Part shown: piece by piece, positions 9,920 to 20,650 of the stretch
How the letters are laid out: each line of letters begins with the position of its first letter
Position numbering within the stretch: position 1 is the stretch's first letter
Assembly: GCA_031763025.1 (NCBI GenBank)
Contig: JASSKH010000012.1
Location: forward strand, 744,001-808,000
Direction of reading: 5' to 3'
DNA from: Macrocystis pyrifera
Lineage: Eukaryota; Sar; Phaeophyceae; Laminariales; Laminariaceae
Length of the DNA: 64,000 nt
Made by a program: the position numbers and the translations under genes
Notes under the pieces: model-generated
Databases searched by the model: none
What the model was told of the DNA's origin: nothing
The model's input: only the letters and a program-made list of their open reading frames with translations

Positions 9920-11150
9920 AACGGCTATACTTGACCATAAAAGCGGCTGCGCCGTGTTTGCATCCAACGAGGAACAGTCTCAATTGCGGACAACGTTCGA
10001 GAAGTGCAGACCACGCTAGGCAATTTTCAAGTCAAAAACACCCCTATAGACCCTACCTCCCAGATTTCAAAACCTACTCCGTGGAACACCTACCAAGACA
10101 CCGGGGACGCTTTACCCGAGATTGCACGGCTGATACACCTCAATTTCGTGCCTAGCACCAGAAGGACGCCCTGCACCTCGAGGGCTCGGGAAGCGCGCTT
10201 CTCGACTCGGCCAACTTTCGCCAGACGTGAAGTTGTCTGCTTACCCCCTATCCTGTGCGTAGGCATGTCACGATCCTCTGGTACCTCTTCGAGTGCATCA
10301 CGGACAGCCCGACAGCCCGTGTTCAGGTTGCTTGCCTCATCCTGACCCTAGATCATATTATTTGTAGACACATGATCTATCACCGAGGCCCCTTGACCCT
10401 ACAACATGAATTGATTCTTCGTAAACACTTTCTTCTCGATACCGCGAAGGTATTCAAGATAAAAGGGAAAAAATAATCAAATTATTATTATTTCAAACCT
10501 GAAACATGCCATGAATCGGATCTGAAGGCTTGACAAAAATAAAAGGAAAAGTGTAGTATCCATTATGGATTTCTTCACTAAACATTAACCGACGTTTAAT
10601 CAATCAAACGACGAAACCTCTGAATGGTGCAATACACCTGGTATAGGTTCCAGAGGTACAATCGGTAGGAACGCATGAAAAGCGAATGAACCAAGCAGGA
10701 ACTGCTCTTCGAGCCGGTCTCAGTATCGGACCCTGTAACCTCGAAGTTCTCGAGGATAAATTCATTGGTGTGATATGTGAAGGTTAGGGCTAGCGTGTGA
10801 TATGTAAAAACGAAAAATGTGTGTACGGCAAGCTGTGTGATATTTATTACTACTTTGTACCAAATGGCCGTTTTTTCCGGAATAAATAGTTCACTTTTCT
10901 CGTTTGACCGCGGGTCTGTTCTCGTGCTTCCTGCTGCGGGGCCCGCAGGGAGGCGGCGTGGACAGTACGGCGCAAGCGTTGGCTCCGTCCAGGCTACGTG
11001 GCACATGCTATAGGTGGTCAAAGTCACGTGACCAGCAAACAGCTCAGGGGATGGGGTCCCACTTCCGAGAAGCCATCAAGGGACATGGAAACCTACCGGA
11101 TCTTCGTATTTGTAACTGCAAAGATTTTGCACGCCTCGTTTTTTGCTGCT
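9920..11150. other. no gene recognised
   Basis: Nothing recognisable. Two overlapping open frames (10,596-11,027 minus, 143 codons; 10,004-10,345 plus, 113 codons) have no known motif and I do not treat them as genes. Confidence 0.45.
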
Positions 11151-11560
11151 ACTGCAACAACAGCACACAGCAGTGCTGCTCGAGCTCGTGCTGCTCGTGC
11201 TGCAGCAGTAAAACAACAGCAACAACATGCGCACGAGTGTTGCTCGAGTGACGCTGGGTGTTGCTGCTCTGCTGCTGAGTGCTCGTGTGCCCGTTGCTGC
11301 TTGGTCACGTCGTGCTCGTGTTCGTCTCGTGCTCGTTGCGCTTGAGCAATCGAGTGATAGTGGTCCCGCGTGTTTTTTTTTGCGTTGCAAAAGGCAAGGA
11401 AATCTACTCATGCTCGTGCGCTCTAATGCTGCTATAGCAGTACGCAGCAGAAGAAGACCAGCAACAACACCAGGCGTAAGAGTGCTGCTCGAATCGAGTG
11501 TTGCTCGAGTGTCGATGAGTGATGCTGCTGCTGCTGCTGCTGAGTGCTCGTGACTGCTTA
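11150..11560. repeat. CTG/GCT-rich triplet segment
   Basis: Dense GCTGCTCG, CTGCTGCTG and CAACAACA triplets occur in both orientations, interspersed with TGCTCGTG words. The triplet period keeps all frames open on both strands and yields Ala-, Cys- or Ser-rich chance translations, none with conserved motifs. Confidence 0.7.
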
Positions 11561-11704
11561 GCCGCCAGACGTCAGAAAAAAGGCTGTGCCCACCACGTAC
11601 ATACCTGGTAGCATTTTTTTAGTACCCTGGTATCTCGGTGCGATTCATCATTTATCGGATCTTTGTACCACACATTGCGTTGCGTGTAATAGCCGAGTGT
11701 TGTA

Positions 11705-12110
11705 CAATGTGCCCGTGTCACACGGTTCGCTTATCATTATGCTACTACTCCTGTTGTTGCTGCCGCTACTGATACACACAATCACGGTATAGCTGCTACT
11801 ATTGTTGGCACAGGTTGATTTTAATTGCTGCCACCCGTATTTTATTTGCGCCCGTGTCACGCGGATGCTTATCTTGCTACTCCTCTTGTTGCTGCCGCTG
11901 CTGCTGCACACGGCTGCGCATAATCACGGTATTATAGCTGCTACTAAGTACTACCGTTGCTGCTGGTGCCTTATCTTGCTGCTACCCAAATACTTTTTTT
12001 TTTTGCCCGTGTTACACGGTGGCTTATCTTGGGGCTCTTGCCGATGACGCTGCTACTGAACACTGTCACGGTGTAGCTACTGCTGTTGTAACTGGCGCAG
12101 GTTGCTTTCC
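11705..12110 (+). repeat. tandem repeat, about 150-bp unit, three copies
   Basis: Units begin near 11,709, 11,850 and 12,006 with CCCGTGTCACACGG and close variants. They continue with GCTTATCTTGCTACTCCT, a GTTGCTGCCGCTGCTG stretch and AATCACGGTATAGCTGCTAC. Divergence between units is high. Confidence 0.65.
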
Positions 12111-12279
12111 TCGCTTCTGCTCTTATTTTTTTGTGTCCGTGCGACGGATGGTTTCATCACAACCTGACTATTTCCTGTACCAGTATATTTTGTACCGGGT
12201 GTCAATTGCGTTACGCGTTTATAGGGTTGTCCGTAAACTCATTTTCGAGCTTGATTTGTTTTTGTGCGCTGGTGAAACA

Positions 12280-13930
12280 TGTGCAGTTCATACAGATTAA
12301 ACAGATCCCACCCGGTGAAGATGTACAGATCACGCAGACCGAGACCCCACTCAGGTACAAACCTGCCAAATATTACAAAACCTGCAGATCATACAGATCA
12401 TACAGATCCTGCAGATCATGCAAACCCACCGATAAACATGTGCAGATCATGCAGATCGTACATACCCCGTTCCGGTCAAGATGAACATAGCATATAGATC
12501 ACACATATTCCACTCAGGTAGATCATACAGATCATGCAGGTCACACATATGTACAAATCACACAAACTTAGTTCCCACTCAGTACCGCAAACCGACCCCA
12601 TTCCATCTAAATACGATGTAAACAATGATGAAGTATCCAGATTTACAAATCCTGCAGATGATACAGAAATCCTGCAAGTTCCCACTCAGGTACGCACGTG
12701 TGAATATCTACCGCATCATACAAATACCACCCGGTAAATATGTACAGATTACACACATCAACATTCCCCTCAGGTACACACCTGCGAAATATTACAGATC
12801 TTGCAGATCATGCAATTCTTCCAGGTCATGCAAACCCACCAATAAACATGTGCAGATCATGCAGGTCATACAGACCCCATCCCGGTCAAGATGAACAGAT
12901 CATACAGATCACACAGATTCCACTCAGGTAGAACATACAGATCTTGCAGATCACACACGTGTACATACCGTACATATCCTGCAGATTACACATAGGTACA
13001 GACCACACAGATCAAGTACTCGCACAGGTAAAAACGTGTGAAATATCTTCCTCACACGGACCCCATCTCGCCTAACCATAATGGAAACAAGTGTAAGTAT
13101 TCAGATTTTACAAATCTTTCAGATAGTAAAGTAATCCTGCAAGTTCCCACTCGGGTACACACGTGTGAAATATCTACCTCATACAGACCTCATTCCGGCT
13201 AAACATGCTGAAAGCAAGTGTGAAGTATCCAGACTTTTTTTGATTCTCCAAATCATACAGAAGTTTTGCAGATCATACAGATCCTGAATATCGTACAGAC
13301 CGCATCCCGGTTGAGATATACAAATCATGCAGATCATGCAGATTCCTCTCAGGTAGACCATACATATCTTGCTGATAATACATACTCTGAAGATCATACC
13401 TATCCTGCAGATCTTACAGATCCCACTCGGTAAAGATGTACAGATTACATGTGTCCCACTCAGGTATACACCCGTGAAATATCTACCTCATACTGACCTC
13501 ATCCTATTTAAAAATGCTGTAAACAAGTTTGAAGTGTCTAGATTTACCCTTCTTTCAGATCATACAGAAATACCGCAGACCATACAGATCCTGCGGATCA
13601 CACAGATCCTGCAGATCATGCAAACCCACCGATAAAATTGTGCATATCATGCAGATCGTACATACCCGATCCCGGTGTACAGATCATACAGATCACACAG
13701 AATACACTCAGGTAGATCATACGAATACTGCAGATTATATAGATCTGGAAGATCAATGGCACCCACCGATAAACACGTGCAGATCATGCAGGTGGTACAG
13801 ACCCTACCTCGCTCAACATGTACAGATCAGGCACATCGGACAGATCTCATCCCGGTCGAAATATACTGATTATATAGATCACGCAGATTCTACACTCAGG
13901 TACATATGTATGAAAATTGAACCACACAGA
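12280..13930 (+). repeat. minisatellite, 9-10-bp unit CAGATCATA, with higher-order blocks
   Basis: Words such as ACAGATCATGCAGATC and TACAGATCCTGCAGATC recur throughout. Longer blocks recur on top of them: CAAACCCACCGATAAACATG appears near 12,420, 12,830, 13,620 and 13,765, and CCCACTCAGGTACA words mark the starts of several blocks. Translations are monotonous (HTDHTDPADH-like plus, ICMICMICI-like minus) and no start or gene context supports coding. Confidence 0.8.
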
Positions 13931-14139
13931 TCCCCTTCAGGCTAAACATGTGTGTGTCATCGAGATCAACCTGATCAACCCGGCACACAAGTGCAAATGA
14001 TACGGAACGTACACGTCTCCCCAGGCAAACTAGTTGGAGTGTGTAGATTATAGATCCTCCGTTTTTTTTTTTTTTTAGCGCCCCGGAGAGCGAGTCCTTC
14101 AGATCATGCAGAGGCCGCACTTTCATGGTCTTAGCTCCT

Positions 14140-15985
14140 ATGGGAAATTAAACTCATTGGAGCGAAGCGACCAAACAAAACGCGATGTGTACAGGCTCCC
14201 AATATTTTACGAGTATCTAATTGTAATAGTTGTGTTTTTGCATTACCGATTGCGAGAGCTATACGTTACCGATTTCCACATCCCTGGTATCTGCAGAAGC
14301 AAGCCATCCGCAGCTAACGCAAGCCATCTCGAGTTGCGCTCGCATTTGCCGTGGTGCTGGTGTGTTTTGAGTGCAGCAGGATTTAGTGTTGTTACCGTTT
14401 TTCTTTTTTTTTTTCTTACGAGCGCACAAGGCCTACACACCGCATGTGCAGCCTTGCCTAATGTATCTCTATATTAGTGCTGCAAGACTTGCGTACAATG
14501 AAGCTTTGGGGACCATTCATACCCGCACACAACAGAGATGCGGTGCACCCTCTCTTTCTTAGTTCGCTCTGCCTGTATAGATAGGTCTTCTTCCCTTTCT
14601 TCTTGGAGTTCTGAATTGGTCGACAACATCTCGAGGAAACTCACCGTGAGTGAGCAGATTTGCCGATAGAGTGAAAAGAAGAAGTATAAACGAGCACGTG
14701 CAGGTGGAATGCCATGTAAGATGGAAACACAAAGATGTGCCAATCGCATCTTCTCTTGTAGGTGATACAGATAGACAATATCGAGTAATTTCTTGGTTCC
14801 ATAATGTGGTATCATGTTTTGACATTGTTAAAGGTTTGCCCCTCGACAGTCGTAGCAGTCGTGAATTCTATTTGGTTGAACCGTGCAGAGGCAGTCTTTG
14901 TTGACCACTGCTCCCACAGCCCCTTAAAGCATACAAACAAAAAAAACGTTTTTCACACATAGCTCAAGCGCACCCCGCTCTTGAACGCTGTGCACCGACC
15001 GAAAGTGTCGGGTGTAGTTTCATGGAGAGTATACCTACAATTCGTGCGAATCAATCAAGGCACGTGAAATTGTTCATTGGCAGAATGCGCAACACAAGTA
15101 AACACCATCATCATCTTGGTCTCAAAGGGGTAATAAGGTCGGCTAAAACCTATGATATCTACTTGAAACATATGGAGTCAATATACACGTTGCACGCGTC
15201 GTAAATCATATCATATAGTTCGATCTGCGTAGTACTCTCCATATTGCCTGCACTTGACACCCACTACTATTTGTTGTGCGACCTGCCAGAAATGAAGCCC
15301 GCCTGATGTATTTCGTCTCAGGCGCATCCAACTCGCGCCGCCGACTGAATTGACAAAGGGCATTCTTCACGGTCGACTGTCTTAAGTCGCGGCAACGCTC
15401 GTCTGGTACACAGCAGTGAATGTGCCCTCCCGCCTTGTTATCCAAACAACTGATTCTGGTGCTATTTTTATGCCCCCACTGTCATATAATGCCCAGTTGA
15501 TACGACGTACAGGCAAACGTGCGAACACACCGGTGCCATTGATGACTGCACAACAATACTCTGGTGTCCCCTAATCTCGAACAGCTTGATGTTCTGCATA
15601 CTCTCTGTTTAAACTGAAAGTCGTCGTCGATTCACTCTGCCACGTGTGGCGCCTGCAGGACCTCCACCATCCACGCGAGCGCGCAGCTATTCCTGATGCG
15701 CTCATATTTCTCTCGAACGGGTCTTGGCGCTTCCCTGCTGATGCCTGCGTCACCACCCGTTGGGCGCGGGATATGGGTAGCACGTGTCATGCTAGCCCAA
15801 AAACAGTAAATACATTACCAGAACGGTATAGGGCTTCGATCGAGCACCCAGAACTGAATAAAACGGGCTAGGTTTTGTTCGATGTTTTAATAGTACGCCT
15901 CAATGGTGGCCGGCCTTGTTGCTCAAAATAGAGACGACCGCAATATTTTCCCGCTTCTATATCCGCGACAACATCGTGCACTTCA
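14140..15985 (+). repeat. unidentified duplicated unit, copy 1, 5' part
   Basis: This aligns, with much divergence and many indels, to 18,505-20,400. Matching landmarks in order are GGAGCGAAGCGACCAAA (14,159), GATTGCGAGAGCTATACG (14,248), ACCGTGAGTGAGCAG (14,642), CTCCCACAGCCCCTTAAAGC (14,910), GCCCAACACAAG-like (15,089), CAGCTTGATGTTCTGCATACT (15,580) and GGCCTTGTTGCTCAAA (15,912). Short protein-like stretches are shared but broken. I do not recognise a family. Confidence 0.55.
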
Positions 15986-15989
15986 ATGA

Positions 15990-17214
15990 CGGATTAGGAA
16001 AGTGTACAGACCTCCGTCGGTACGACGAGCGCCATTAAAGTGGTGCTGGGCGTGGAGGGGTGGCTGGTATGTTTGACTAGGGCGGCAGGTGACTCGAACA
16101 TATCGGACGCGAAACAGCCCTGCTCGAGGGGTATGCATCAAGCTCCAGGACTTCGTAGTAGCATTGATTCTATCGCGACATGTTTCCTCAATACCTCCCC
16201 CACGTTTGACATCCAATACCTCCCGCGCGTTTAGCAACCTGCTACGATAACTGGATTGGGCCCCAACGTCACAGTAAGATATTGTGGAAATCCACTTCGG
16301 ATACTTCGCGTTACCCAACAGAACGAAGACGATTATTTCACACGGCCTATGAAGGCAACAGCAAATATGGCGTTTCAATGTCGGAACAAAAACACTGATT
16401 AAGTCAGTCGCACCGTATCCAGCACTCGACCAAACTATTCCTGCATGACCCCGTGTACCAGCTGCTCACACCCCCCCTTGAAAGTCATGTTCAGTCCCTG
16501 CATGATAAGGATGCGAGGGTCTATGGTCTTACGACTACGACCATTCATGATATTTATTACAAGGGACCACATAAAATAGGACCTACGGAAAACACAAAAT
16601 CTATACATTGCGCTGTTTTTCACTCACAATATTTGGTCCTATTTACCATGGTCCCTCGTAATAGTGCACCCCCCCACTCCCTACGTCAGCAATATCAAGA
16701 TCGTGGTGATCAAGAGTGGCCAAAGAATCTCCCTGCATGCGAGCAGATGCATACACACTCTTCTGCACCATTTGTACTGCAAACACGTTGACACATTAGA
16801 AAGCCAGCCACAGAATACTCCCTTACCTGGATACTAGATGGCCAGGGCATCGGAATCCGTCAGTCTGTCAGTCAGCCTAGGCATGCAGCCTTCCTCGCTT
16901 CCTCCCCCAGCAAAGATTGCTAGGTCTTTAAGCAGATTGACCCACCAAATGGGCCGCCGATACTAATTGAGCTCAGAAGCAAATCTCATCATGTTCATTA
17001 TGACGGGACCATCCTGATAGAGGTGGCAACGAACAAGAATAGGACGAAACATCAGTGACAAAACGTCATATGTTGTGCGGAACAGTGTCAACATACTTGA
17101 GGGGAAACCCAGTCAAAATCCTTGCCACGTTGCGGCCGTATATTTGCTCGGCAACACAGCACTCGACGAACTTTAATGGGATCAAGTCTCGCACACTACG
17201 TGAATTTCACGTAT
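15990..17214. other. insertion into duplicated unit, copy 1
   Basis: Copy 2 runs continuously from ACATCGTTCTCCTTCAG (20,390) to TACAGCTATCCTCCGG (20,415). In copy 1 the corresponding words lie at about 15,970 and 17,221, so about 1.2 kb has been gained. The insert contains the 108-bp MITE at 16,555-16,663 and otherwise nothing recognised. Its ends could not be fixed to the base. Confidence 0.45.
16555..16663 (+). mobile_element. 108-bp MITE, TATTACGGGGGACC family, copy 3
   Basis: The left end TATTACAAGGGACCACAT is inverse to the right end ACCATGGTCCCTCGTAATA. The centre shares ACACAAAATCTATA and CAATATTTGGTCCTATTTAC with copy 2. The element sits inside the 1.2-kb insertion in the duplicated unit. 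Confidence 0.75.
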
Positions 17215-17430
17215 ACCGTTGAAGCTATCCTTCGGTACGTATGAATGAAGCGATGCCACTCCAACTCGTTTTTCACGTCTACATGGTCTTGACTCCTGAC
17301 CTTGTGGCGGAAGGCTTGCTCCACTGCCTCGAATTCCTATGTGCTTTCTTCATAAAAACGCATCTCCCAACCATAGAAAAACAATGCAGACCACGGTTGC
17401 TGCCGTGTGTAACGGTAGGTAAAGTGTAGA
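17215..17430 (+). repeat. unidentified duplicated unit, copy 1, 3' part
   Basis: It aligns with 20,410-20,635: GAAGCTATCCTTCGGTACG, then TTCACGTCTACATGGTCTTG, GCGGAAGGCTTGCTCCACTG and GCAGACCACGGTTGCTGCCG. The shared protein-like reading (VYxVLxPxLxAEGLxHxLE) in both copies hints at former coding sequence, but the frame does not continue. Confidence 0.5.
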
Positions 17431-17439
17431 GAGAGCTCG

Positions 17440-18430
17440 TGGGGTGCAGGCGACAACCATCTACTGGAGGGATTGCTGCGCAGGTTGCGACCGGCACACG
17501 GCAGCCGTGCAAGTTTTGACGCACCAAACAGGTACCTCCCTTGTAGGCAACATTCTCTTACAGCAGTCAGTACTTGGTATAACAGCAGTGCAGTACCTCT
17601 CCTGCGCACACTGGTACAAGTATATACGTGCAGTCAGTACGGGAGGCGTGAAAAATCCAGGAAACTGCTGCTGTTGTGGTAGACGGTATGAGCACAGATG
17701 CCATTGTGAAGCCCGTACGGCACAAGCAGTTTCAGACAGGAGGGACCCCTGTGGTACTCGAACAGCAGGTAGGTACGAGTATACAGCAGCAGTATTAATA
17801 GTACGTACGGTACAGTTTTGGTGTGGTGCAGTACTCTTTTAGGTACCTGGTGTAAAACTGCTGTACCAGCAGGCGACACTCGTAGGTGGTAAATTACTCA
17901 TATTGCCAGGGAGCACTTAAGCAGCATGTGACACAACACGACACATACACGCACACCTGCTACATAGAAGCCCCCCCCTCTGCCGTGCAGGCCTTCTTGC
18001 ACAGGGAATTTGGAAGCGCTCCCTGGTGACTACAGGTTTTCATCCCGCCACGCCGAGGTTTTGTGTCCCCACCACCACCAGCTGAATACCCACATTGCGA
18101 ACAGGTACCTCCAGCACCAGCAGCTTGCCCAGCGCCTCTTCGCCTTTGAGTTGCTGCAAGCATCTGAGTTTGTATCGTACCCGCGCCTTGTTTCAGGCTC
18201 ACAGGCAAAGGATGGCGGCAGCATGCAGCATGCTAGCCTGATCGCGTCGTGGATATGGATCTCGCCGCGCGTATAGTGCTGCTGATTGGCCAAACCGTAT
18301 GGGAGCCTTATGGGAACACCCAACGAGGATACTTTGGTACTTGGCAAAAAAATACTACTCTGGGCGTACACCTAAGGACCTTTTAATCAATAAAATCAAT
18401 ACCAATCGGTCATTATATTTACGACCAGAA
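17440..18430. other. no gene recognised
   Basis: GTACCTGGT and GCAGCAG words recur here and at about 22,300-22,720, suggesting a shared low-copy repeat, but the match is patchy. No protein or RNA gene was recognised. Confidence 0.4.
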
Positions 18431-18505
18431 CCCTATGGGCGATCAGGTAAGACCATGAGAGATCCGCCACATCCGGCCGCACGCCCATGGTCTTACCTGG
18501 AGCCA
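18430..18505. repeat. inverted repeat with CAGGTAAGACCATG arms
   Basis: CAGGTAAGACCATGAGAG (18,443) faces GCCCATGGTCTTACCTGGAG (18,483). One arm, GGGGCTCCAGGTAAGACCATGG, reappears alone near 23,487, after a shared CTATGGGAACACCC word (18,310 and 23,401). This fits a small inverted-repeat element with one worn copy elsewhere. Confidence 0.45.
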
Positions 18506-20650
18506 GCAATTAAATTAAATTGGCGCGAAGCGCCAAAAACGAGGGAGCAAAGCGACCAAAGTTTTTTTTCGCCGATAGGCGTTTTTTTTTTTTGTATAGC
18601 GGTGGGTACAGCCTTCGTCTGCCTGTAACTAAAACAGTGTGTTTTTGTAATACTGATTGCGAGAGCTGTACCTGACCGATTTCCACAAACTCGACATCTA
18701 CACAAGCGGACGATCGTAGGCTAACGCGTGGAACTTTTGCGCTGGACAAATTGTCTCGAGTTGGTCACTGTCGGAGTGCTGCTATGGTCTTGGTGATGTT
18801 TTGAGGGCGGGACTATTTCGTTTGTAGTTTGACTTCGTTTTCTGTGAACGCACACGGCCTACGGCATGTAACAGACAAACGCGTTTTTTCTATCTGTCTA
18901 CTGGTTGTACTGGCCGACAAGACGAGTACTACAGCTTTTGGGTATGTTTACGCTTGTCCACATCACAGATGCTGGGTACATTTACCTTGATGTTCTCCAT
19001 CTATTAGATACACTTCTTTCTTCTCGCCTTCCCTCTGGATGTTTTCAATAGGTCAGACGATGTTTTTCTGCAGCGCGGTTCAGTTTGCCTATGATAATTC
19101 CACGAGCACTTACTTACCGTGAGTAAGCAGCTAGCCTGGCCGAGTGAGTCAATAATTATCAACTACGTGCAGGTGGAAGGACCTGCCTATGGGAAGCCAT
19201 CACCGGGTTTACAGGTGTGCGCATTATATCTTCTCTTGCACCTAAATCGAGTAGGTTCTCAAACGAAACGTATTTCCATTACGCTCGTGAGTCCTCGTTG
19301 GGGGCAACACGCAGAAACAGTCTTCCTCTCTCACTGCTCCTACGCCCCCCCAAAACATATAAACCCAACAAGTTCTTCGCATATATCTCAAACGCATTCC
19401 GCTCTCAGAAACTGAGCAAGTGTAGGATGTAGTTTGCAAGGACAGCATCTACATTTCTTGCGGAATAATCAAGACGCGTGAACCATACGTTGATTAACAG
19501 TATGCCCAACACAAGAATACAACCATATTCGTAGCATCAACGGAGTAAAAACGTCGCCTACAAGCGGTGGCAGAATCTATCCCTGAAGTATATTGAGACA
19601 GTGCACATGCTGCACGCATCGTGCACCACTTGGTTTATTCTGAACAGTATTATTCGGGCCGCCCGCACTCCACGTGCGCCATTATCGTGGGCAAGAATTG
19701 CAGCTCGCCTGACACATTTCGTCTTGGGCGTATAAACTCGCACTCCCCACTGAATTTCCAATTTTCGTTCGTCTCCTTCGGATGCTTAAAAGTCCCGGGA
19801 AAGCTCGTCGGATGCACAGCACTTCTTACACCTTCCACCCTCGTGCTGCTGCCAAAAGTGATTATGATGGTCTTTCTATGCTCCTACTGCCATCTCATAC
19901 CCCCCGGCAAACCCGTGAAAATATTGATGGCACTGACGACAGCACGGCTACCCTCTGCCCCCCCCTGATCTCGGGCAGTTTGATGTTCGGCATACTATCT
20001 GCTCAAACTGAAGGTCATCAGCGATTCAAGCAAAGCCTTTGCCACGAGTGGTACTTGCGGGGCCCCCACTATCGACGAAAGCGCCGCAGTTGGTGATGAT
20101 GGGTGCACCTTTCGCGCAGACAGCGCTTGGCGGTTCCCTGGTGTAAATGTGACCGTGATTCCTGCGTTACCACACGTGAGATATCGAATGTGGGAAGGAC
20201 GTGTCATTTAGCCCAAATGCCGAAGAAAATTACTGGAATTGTACAGGCACTCACTCGAGCATCCGAAACTTTAAAACACGAAAACGGGCTGGGTTTCACT
20301 TGCTGTTTTAACAGTACGCCTCGTGATGGTCGGCCTTGTTGCTCAAACTGGGGACAACGACGCTCTCTACCGCTTCAATATCCGCGACGACATCGTTCTC
20401 CTTCAGTTTCGCACCAGTACAGCTATCCTCCGGCACGTGTGAACACAGCGACACCCGTCACGTCCCGTTCCAGTGTTATGTCTACATCGTCTTGGCGCCC
20501 GCCCTACTGGCCGAGGGGCTGTTCCACTACCTCGAAGGTTTATGGCAAAGGGACGCCTCCACGAAGTCTTCTGCGCGGAATTTTGAAAAATAGTTATTCG
20601 CCAATCCTAAAAAGTGCAAACCACTACCGGCGCCGTGGCAAAGTAGGATA
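18505..20650 (+). repeat. unidentified duplicated unit, copy 2
   Basis: The uninterrupted copy of the unit at 14,140-17,430. Landmarks are GGAGCAAAGCGACCAAAG (18,543), GATTGCGAGAGCTGTACC (18,656), ACCGTGAGTAAGCAG (19,117), GCCCAACACAAG (19,504), CAGTTTGATGTTCGGCATACT (19,977), GGCCTTGTTGCTCAAACTGG (20,332) and GGGGCTGTTCCACTACCTCG (20,516). Shared protein-like words exist in several frames, with no conserved catalytic motif that I can name. It is probably an old, broken transposable element or duplicated gene. Confidence 0.5.

Noticed and set aside
12280-13930. CRISPR-like array
   Set aside because: Spacing is irregular, spacers are not unique, and the unit is 9-10 bp. It is a minisatellite in a eukaryotic genome.
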